Origin: an uncultured Burkholderiales bacterium
Lineage (GTDB): Bacteria > Pseudomonadota > Gammaproteobacteria > Burkholderiales > Burkholderiaceae_E
DNA length: 5,420 nucleotides
Assembly (NCBI GenBank): GCA_903898725.1
Contig: CAIUGQ010000324.1
Span: forward strand, 1 to 5,420
Direction of reading: 5' to 3'
In this document: piece by piece, positions 1 through 5,420 of the stretch
Layout: every line of letters starts with the position of its first letter
Position numbering within the stretch: the first letter of the stretch is position 1
Notes under the pieces: model-generated
Databases searched by the model: none
What the model was told of the DNA's origin: nothing
The model's input: the letters and a program-made list of their open reading frames with translations, nothing else
Position numbers and translations under genes: made by a program

Positions 1-167
1 CCCGGCGCTGAAGGCGCACCTCGCAGCACGCAGGCCCGCGCGCCCGTGACGGCGGCGGCGACGGCGACGGCGACGTCGACGTCGACGTCGACGGCGCGCC
101 TGCCGAGGGTGCCGCGCGCGAACGCTTGTACCATCGCCCTCGACCAACACCGCCGCACGGGGCCGCC
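1..167. other. Flank upstream of xth, no assignable gene
   Basis: No recognisable protein is encoded here. The + strand frame starting at base 2 reads PALKAHLAARRPARP and stops at 47-49. It has high G/C at third positions and could be the tail of an upstream gene, but it is too short to name. The + frame starting at base 1 stays open to a TGA at 169-171 that overlaps the xth TTG, and the minus strand is open from an ATG at 134-132 to the window edge. Both of those translate the hexamer repeat into simple A/T/S or V/D/A runs, so they look like by-products of composition. No convincing -35/-10 pair is visible, although the xth promoter presumably lies here or further upstream. Confidence 0.4.
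48..95. repeat. Degenerate GACGGC/GACGTC hexamer tandem repeat
   Basis: Eight consecutive six-base steps read GACGGC (48-53), GGCGGC (54-59), GACGGC twice (60-71), GACGTC three times (72-89) and GACGGC (90-95). The GACGTC units create three adjacent GTCGAC palindromes at 75-92. The array is perfectly periodic at six bases with only two variable positions, which suggests slipped-strand expansion. It lies about 70 bases before the xth start. Read as codons it would give Val-Asp/Val-Ala (minus strand) or Thr-Ala/Thr-Ser (plus strand), so it could be coding or untranslated. Nothing here settles which. Confidence 0.85.
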
Positions 168-965
<798 letters not shown>

Positions 966-971
966 GCCGGC

Positions 972-996
972 GCGGCACGCCTCAGAGGTGTGCTGC
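972..996 (+). terminator. Hairpin at the xth/DUF4337 convergence, possible terminator
   Basis: Bases 972-982 can pair with 986-996 to form an 11-bp stem (GCGGCACGCCT with AGGTGTGCTGC) closed by a CAG loop. Two of the pairs are G-U in the + strand RNA and become C-A mismatches in the minus strand RNA, so the structure favours the xth transcript. It begins seven bases after the xth stop and covers the last codons and stop of the convergent gene. No T-run follows on either strand, so it is not a textbook intrinsic terminator. It may instead stabilise the 3' end or assist Rho-dependent termination. Confidence 0.35.
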
Positions 997-1560
997 CGCC
1001 ATCGCGCCGAGCGCGAGTCCGGCCGCCGCCACCACGAAGACGCCCCGCAGCAGCCAGGCGCGACGCGTGAGCAGCGCGATCGCCGAAAGCGCGATCGAGA
1101 TCTGGATGACGGTGGTGGCCTGCGCCCAGCGGTGATGCAGGTGCAGCGCCGCGTCGCTGCGCCGGTCCCAGTCCTTCGAGGTGGCCTCGAACGCCTCGGC
1201 TTCCTTGCGGATGTCGGCCTTCTCGCGATCGTAGCGCTCGACCTGCCGGCGGTAGCCGTCCCGGCGCTCGGCAGGCACGAGCTCCAAGGCGAATTCAGCG
1301 AGGTTCTGCTTGCTGCTCTTGGCCTGGTAGTAGTTCCACTGGTTCGCCGCCTCGGTCTTCGAGATGGCCGCGTTGTTCTTGAACAGCGTCGCGTCCGCCT
1401 GGGTCGCGCCGCCCTGATACGAGAAGAGCGCGCCGACCGTCGCCAGGACCGCCGTGGTGACCGCGATGCGGCCCGAGACCGCGTCGGCCGCGCCGTGCGA
1501 GGCGGCGTGCTCGAGCTCGTGGTCGTGCGGACCGTGGACGTGGAAATGCGTGCCGGACAT
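982..1560 (-). CDS. DUF4337-type membrane protein with His-rich N-terminus
   Basis: This 192-residue protein resembles the DUF4337 family, whose function is unknown. It opens with a histidine-rich stretch (H5, H7, H9, H12, H14, H18, H22) that is acidic at several positions. A first membrane segment lies at about 31-48. A soluble, charged, probably coiled-coil section follows at about 60-138, and it includes a WNYYQAKSSKQN motif at 75-86. Two further hydrophobic segments lie at about 148-164 and 168-190. A likely inner-membrane location with a soluble helical middle domain is inferred from this. The ATG at 1560 is preferred because AGGAG lies six bases upstream and the conserved-looking MSGTHFHVHG follows. 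An in-frame ATG at 1590 would add ten residues but has no ribosome binding site. It lies 79 bases after ntrC on the same strand, so co-transcription is possible. A role in metal binding or nitrogen metabolism would be speculation. Confidence 0.82.
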   Translation of the reverse strand: MSGTHFHVHGPHDHELEHAASHGAADAVSGRIAVTTAVLATVGALFSYQGGATQADATLFKNNAAISKTEAANQWNYYQAKSSKQNLAEFALELVPAERRDGYRRQVERYDREKADIRKEAEAFEATSKDWDRRSDAALHLHHRWAQATTVIQISIALSAIALLTRRAWLLRGVFVVAAAGLALGAMAAAHL

Positions 1561-1561
1561 C

Positions 1562-1589
1562 TGCGGCTCCTGGGGACGGGGGAGCCGCA
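1562..1589 (-). promoter_or_regulatory. Hairpin that sequesters the DUF4337 ribosome binding site
   Basis: In the minus strand RNA, a perfect 9-base inverted repeat (TGCGGCTCC at 1589-1581, GGAGCCGCA at 1570-1562) encloses a ten-base loop. The GGAG part of the Shine-Dalgarno sequence AGGAG (1571-1567) lies wholly in the 3' arm, and the stem ends one base before the ATG at 1560. Seven of the nine pairs are G-C. The structure should block translation initiation unless it is opened by an upstream ribosome, a protein, an RNA or temperature. No U-run follows, so it is not an intrinsic terminator for ntrC. The inverted repeat is seen directly; the regulatory role is inferred. Confidence 0.55.
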
Positions 1590-1602
1590 TTGAACCACGG
1601 GC

Positions 1603-1635
1603 CGCCGGGCGCGGCGGCGCGCGCGCCGCCCGGCG
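1603..1635 (-). terminator. GC-rich hairpin just after ntrC, possible weak terminator
   Basis: Bases 1603-1611 pair with 1627-1635 to give a 9-bp all-G/C stem around a 15-base GC-rich loop. It starts four bases after the ntrC stop codon in the minus strand transcript. The sequence after it has no U-run, so strong intrinsic termination is unlikely. It may attenuate read-through into the DUF4337 gene or protect the ntrC 3' end. Such stems arise easily at this GC content, so confidence is limited. Confidence 0.3.
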
Positions 1636-1639
1636 CCGG

Positions 1640-3346
<1,707 letters not shown>

Positions 3347-3399
3347 TCGTGCTGCTTCCCCTGGCTGTCCGCCCCGAGTCGCCCACGAAGGGCCACGTG

Positions 3400-4488
3400 T
3401 CAGGGCAGCGGCAGCAGTATCCGGAAATCGGTCCGGCCCGGATGGCTGTCGCATTCGATGACACCTCCGTGCTGCTGCACGAAGGTCTGCGCGAGCGTCA
3501 GCCCCAGACCGCTCCCGCCTTCGCGTCCCGAGACCAGCGGATAGAAGATCCGGTCGCGGATCTCTTCCGGCACGCCCGGGCCGTCATCGATCACATGCAA
3601 GTCCAATGCCAGGCGATAGCGGACCTTGTCGATCGTGACCTGGCGGGCGATCCGCGTGGTCATCAGGATGTGTCCGTGACCGTGCATCGCCTGTGCGGCA
3701 TTGCGCACGAGGTTGAGCACCGCCTGGATCAGCTGCTCCTTGTCGCCACGGAAATCCGGCAGGCTCGCGTCGTAGTCGCGGTCGATCGACAGGCCCTGCG
3801 GATACTCGGCGGTGACCACCGAGCGCACCCGTTCGAGCACCTCGTGGATGTTCACGTCCCCCACGAGCCGCGGATGGCGATGCGGCGCCAGCAGCCGATC
3901 GACCAGGGTCTGCAGGCGGTCGGCCTCCTTGATGATCACCTGCGTGTACTCGCGCAGGCTCGATCCGCCGACCTCCGACTCCAGCAGCTGCGCCGCCCCA
4001 CGGATGCCGCCGAGCGGGTTCTTGATCTCGTGGGCGAGGTTGCGCACCAGCTCCCGATTGACGCGCACGGACTCCAGCATCCGCGATTCGCGGTCGATGC
4101 GGATGCGCTGGTCGATCTCGCGGAACTCGAGCAGCAGCGAGCCGAGGTCGCTCTCGAGCACGACCGCCACGCAGTGGACGGCCAGCGGTTCGCGACCGAT
4201 GCGGTGCAGCGTCACGTCCTGGCGCTTCTGACCGAACGCGTTGTTGCAGGCCTCGGCGAGCAGGCTGTCGATGATGCCGCCGTTGCTGAACTGGCGGGCG
4301 AAGAGGGCGCCCTCGATCACCCGCTGCGGCAGCTCGAAGAGCTGCTCGGCCGCCTGGTTGAGAAAGGTGGTGTGCCCCTGATCGTCGAGCAGCACGATGG
4401 CGCAGGCCAGCAGGTCCAGGCCGGCGAGGCGCGAGGCCGGCTGGCGGCGCCGGTCCGTGCCTTCCGGCAGGCGGGAGGTCGGGGTCAT
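3400..4488 (-). CDS. ntrB: Nitrogen regulation sensor histidine kinase NtrB (NR(II))
   Basis: NtrB is a soluble histidine kinase/phosphatase controlled by PII proteins. It phosphorylates NtrC under nitrogen limitation and promotes dephosphorylation when nitrogen is plentiful. The 362 residues are close to the enteric length (349). A PAS domain covers about 24-130 (GLDLLACAIVLLDD onwards), and no membrane segment is present. The H-box is HEIKNPLGG with phospho-acceptor H153. The HATPase domain has the N-box NLVRNAAQAM at 259-268 (N263), G1 DDGPGVP at 301-307 and G2 GGSGLGLTLA at 324-333. The ATG at 4488 is chosen because the PAS domain follows after a short tail; no good Shine-Dalgarno is visible before it, and upstream in-frame sequence is a shadow of the neighbouring gene. 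It lies 85 bases after the DUF4124 gene and 53 bases before ntrC, consistent with one operon. Confidence 0.97.
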   Translation of the reverse strand: MTPTSRLPEGTDRRRQPASRLAGLDLLACAIVLLDDQGHTTFLNQAAEQLFELPQRVIEGALFARQFSNGGIIDSLLAEACNNAFGQKRQDVTLHRIGREPLAVHCVAVVLESDLGSLLLEFREIDQRIRIDRESRMLESVRVNRELVRNLAHEIKNPLGGIRGAAQLLESEVGGSSLREYTQVIIKEADRLQTLVDRLLAPHRHPRLVGDVNIHEVLERVRSVVTAEYPQGLSIDRDYDASLPDFRGDKEQLIQAVLNLVRNAAQAMHGHGHILMTTRIARQVTIDKVRYRLALDLHVIDDGPGVPEEIRDRIFYPLVSGREGGSGLGLTLAQTFVQQHGGVIECDSHPGRTDFRILLPLP

Positions 4489-4573
4489 CGGGTGGGAGCG
4501 GTGCGAAGAAGAGGCGAAGGGATGCGCGAACGGCCGGGACACGGCAGGCGCCGGGGGCGGCGCGGACCCGGGG

Positions 4574-5092
4574 TCATTCGCGCAGCGAGGTGACCTCGCG
4601 CTTGAGCGAGGCGATCGAACTCTCGCTGCGCGCGATGTCGTCGCGCAGGCGCTGCACGCGGTCGAGGTACTTCTGGTAGTTGCGCTCGTCGCCGCGCCGA
4701 TCGGGTTCGCCGCCGTTGAACTCGGCACGAAGCTCGCCGAGACGCGCCTCCTCCTTGCGCAGCTCGTCCTCGAGGATGCGGCGCCGGTCGAGATCGCGCG
4801 AGCGCTGGGCGCCGGCGTCGACGCGCGGGAAGCCCGCCGGCGTCGGCGTGGCCGTGCTCCCGCCCTTCGCAGCGGGCTGGGCAGGCAGCTTGGGCGCCGG
4901 GATGGTGGTGAGGTTGGGCAGATCGACCGAGCGACAGCGCGCATCGCGGCTGCTCGCCGGGCTGTTGCTGTACTCGATGCCGCCGCCCGGCGTCTCGCAG
5001 CGCCACACCTGAGCCTGTGCGACCGAGGGCATCGCCGGGGCCGCTGCCAGCAGCACGAGCGCGAGCCAGGAACGACGTAGGGGTCGTGTCAT
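4574..5092 (-). CDS. Exported DUF4124-type protein with C-terminal coiled coil
   Basis: This 172-residue protein has no known function. The N-terminus has a clear Sec signal peptide: MTRPLRRSW, a hydrophobic core LALVLLAAAPA, and AQA before a likely cut after residue 27. The mature protein begins with a short DUF4124-like segment (QVWRCETPGGGIEYSNSP, 28-45) with two cysteines, C32 and C53, that could form a disulfide in the periplasm. A Pro/Ala/Thr-rich spacer (59-92) leads to a highly charged helical region (about 97-126 and 136-171) that looks like a coiled coil. It sits between glnA and ntrB on the same strand, a position that separates the enzyme from its regulators. No Shine-Dalgarno is seen before the ATG at 5092, and the glnA terminator ends about ten bases upstream. 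The next in-frame ATG (residue 21) would destroy the signal peptide, so 5092 is kept. Family membership is by resemblance only. Confidence 0.83.
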   Translation of the reverse strand: MTRPLRRSWLALVLLAAAPAMPSVAQAQVWRCETPGGGIEYSNSPASSRDARCRSVDLPNLTTIPAPKLPAQPAAKGGSTATPTPAGFPRVDAGAQRSRDLDRRRILEDELRKEEARLGELRAEFNGGEPDRRGDERNYQKYLDRVQRLRDDIARSESSIASLKREVTSLRE

Positions 5093-5102
5093 GCGCGGAG
5101 TT

Positions 5103-5134
5103 TAAAACAAAAGGGGGCGGTTTCCCGCCCCCTT
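5103..5134 (-). terminator. Rho-independent terminator of glnA
   Basis: In the minus strand RNA, AAGGGGGCGG (5134-5125) pairs perfectly with CCGCCCCCTT (5120-5111) around a GAAA loop, then TTTTGTTTTAAA follows. A 10-bp GC-rich stem with a GNRA-type tetraloop and a U-run is a textbook intrinsic terminator. It starts 54 bases after the glnA stop. Its U-run ends about ten bases before the DUF4124 ATG, so it separates glnA from the ntrB-ntrC part of the cluster. Confidence 0.92.
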
Positions 5135-5137
5135 CGT

Positions 5138-5188
5138 CGGCCCGGACGCACCTCGCGGGCGGCCGGGCCGTGCGCCGATCGTCTCCGA
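5138..5188 (-). other. Inverted repeats in the glnA 3' untranslated region
   Basis: Between the glnA stop and its terminator lie two further inverted repeats. CGGCCCGG (5138-5145) pairs with CCGGGCCG (5163-5170) around a 17-base loop that itself holds CGC/GCG (5147-5149 and 5155-5157). GATCG (5177-5181) pairs with CGATC (5186-5190) around TCTC, and its outer bases run into the glnA stop codon. Together with the terminator, the 3' untranslated RNA could fold into three stem-loops. The function is unknown; it may protect the mRNA 3' end or be processed into a small RNA. Confidence 0.4.
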
Positions 5189-5420
5189 TCAGAGCGAGTA
5201 GTACATGTCGAACTCGACCGGGTGGGTCGTCATGCGGAAGCGGGTGACCTCTTCCATCTTCAGCGCGATGTACGCGTCGAGCATGGAGTCGCTGAACACG
5301 CCGCCACGGGTCAGGAACTCGCGGTCCTTGTCCAGGTAGTCGAGGGCCATGTCGAGCGACGAGCACACCGTCGGGATCTTCGCGTCCTCTTCCGGCGGCA
5401 GGTCGTACAGGTTCTTGTCG
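5189..5420 (-). CDS. glnA: Glutamine synthetase type I, C-terminal 76 residues (partial)
   Basis: GlnA makes glutamine from glutamate, ammonia and ATP and is the central enzyme of ammonia assimilation; type I enzymes are cytoplasmic dodecamers. Only the C-terminus is in the window, with the N-terminal part lying beyond base 5420. The visible part starts DKNLYDLPPEE, which contains the adenylylation tyrosine (codon at 5407-5405; Tyr397 in E. coli numbering). It continues through REFLTRGGVF and DAYIALKMEE and ends in the characteristic HPVEFDMYYSL just before the TGA at 5191-5189. The adenylylation site implies control by a GlnE-type adenylyltransferase, in addition to the expected NtrC/sigma-54 control at a promoter outside this window. 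Translation of this part is intact. Confidence 0.97.
   Translation of the reverse strand, partial: DKNLYDLPPEEDAKIPTVCSSLDMALDYLDKDREFLTRGGVFSDSMLDAYIALKMEEVTRFRMTTHPVEFDMYYSL

Noticed and set aside
48..95. CRISPR-like repeat
   Set aside because: The units are six bases long and contiguous, with no spacers.
126..167. Upstream TTG start for xth adding 14 residues
   Set aside because: The added residues (MYHRPRPTPPHGAA) do not look like the ExoIII family, whose members begin directly at the KIATWN-like strand. The TTG at 168 fits family length and motif spacing.
1558..1590. ATG at 1590 as the start of the DUF4337 protein
   Set aside because: It has no ribosome binding site, and the ten extra residues look unconserved. 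The ATG at 1560 has AGGAG at good spacing. It is kept only as a possible alternative in the hairpin finding.
3349..4593. 414-codon open frame on the + strand, antisense to ntrB
   Set aside because: The opposite strand has intact H, N and G boxes of NtrB. The + frame is a shadow with no motif of its own.

Overview
The window is very GC-rich (roughly 70 % by eye) and its coding shows strong G/C third-position bias. The gene content, the protein sequences and the order glnA–(DUF4124)–ntrB–ntrC point to a betaproteobacterium, most likely of the Burkholderiales. This placement rests on sequence memory, not on a search.

Layout. Positions 1-167 hold GC-rich sequence with a hexamer repeat (GACGGC/GACGTC) and no gene I can name. 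An exonuclease III gene (xth) runs rightwards from a TTG codon at 168 to 965. Everything after it is on the minus strand and is transcribed right to left: the last 76 codons of glnA (5420-5189), an intrinsic terminator (5103-5134), an exported DUF4124-type coiled-coil protein (5092-4574), ntrB (4488-3400), ntrC (3346-1640) and a DUF4337-type membrane protein (1560-982). The last of these converges on xth with only 16 bases between the two stop codons.

How the genes work together. glnA, ntrB and ntrC form the classical nitrogen-assimilation module. GlnA makes glutamine and carries the adenylylation tyrosine. NtrB phosphorylates or dephosphorylates NtrC according to nitrogen status, and NtrC~P activates sigma-54 promoters, usually including that of glnA. 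A strong terminator separates glnA from the regulatory genes, as in enteric glnALG, so ntrBC should be expressed at a lower level by read-through or from a promoter of their own. The DUF4124 and DUF4337 proteins are extra members of this strand cluster and have no known role in nitrogen control. xth is an unrelated DNA-repair gene.

I see no evidence of a new defence system, mobile element, CRISPR array or RNA gene. The points most worth a second look are a perfect 9-bp hairpin that would hide the DUF4337 ribosome binding site, the glnA terminator lying directly against the DUF4124 start codon with no Shine-Dalgarno sequence, an unusually long low-complexity linker in NtrC, and the hexamer repeat before xth.
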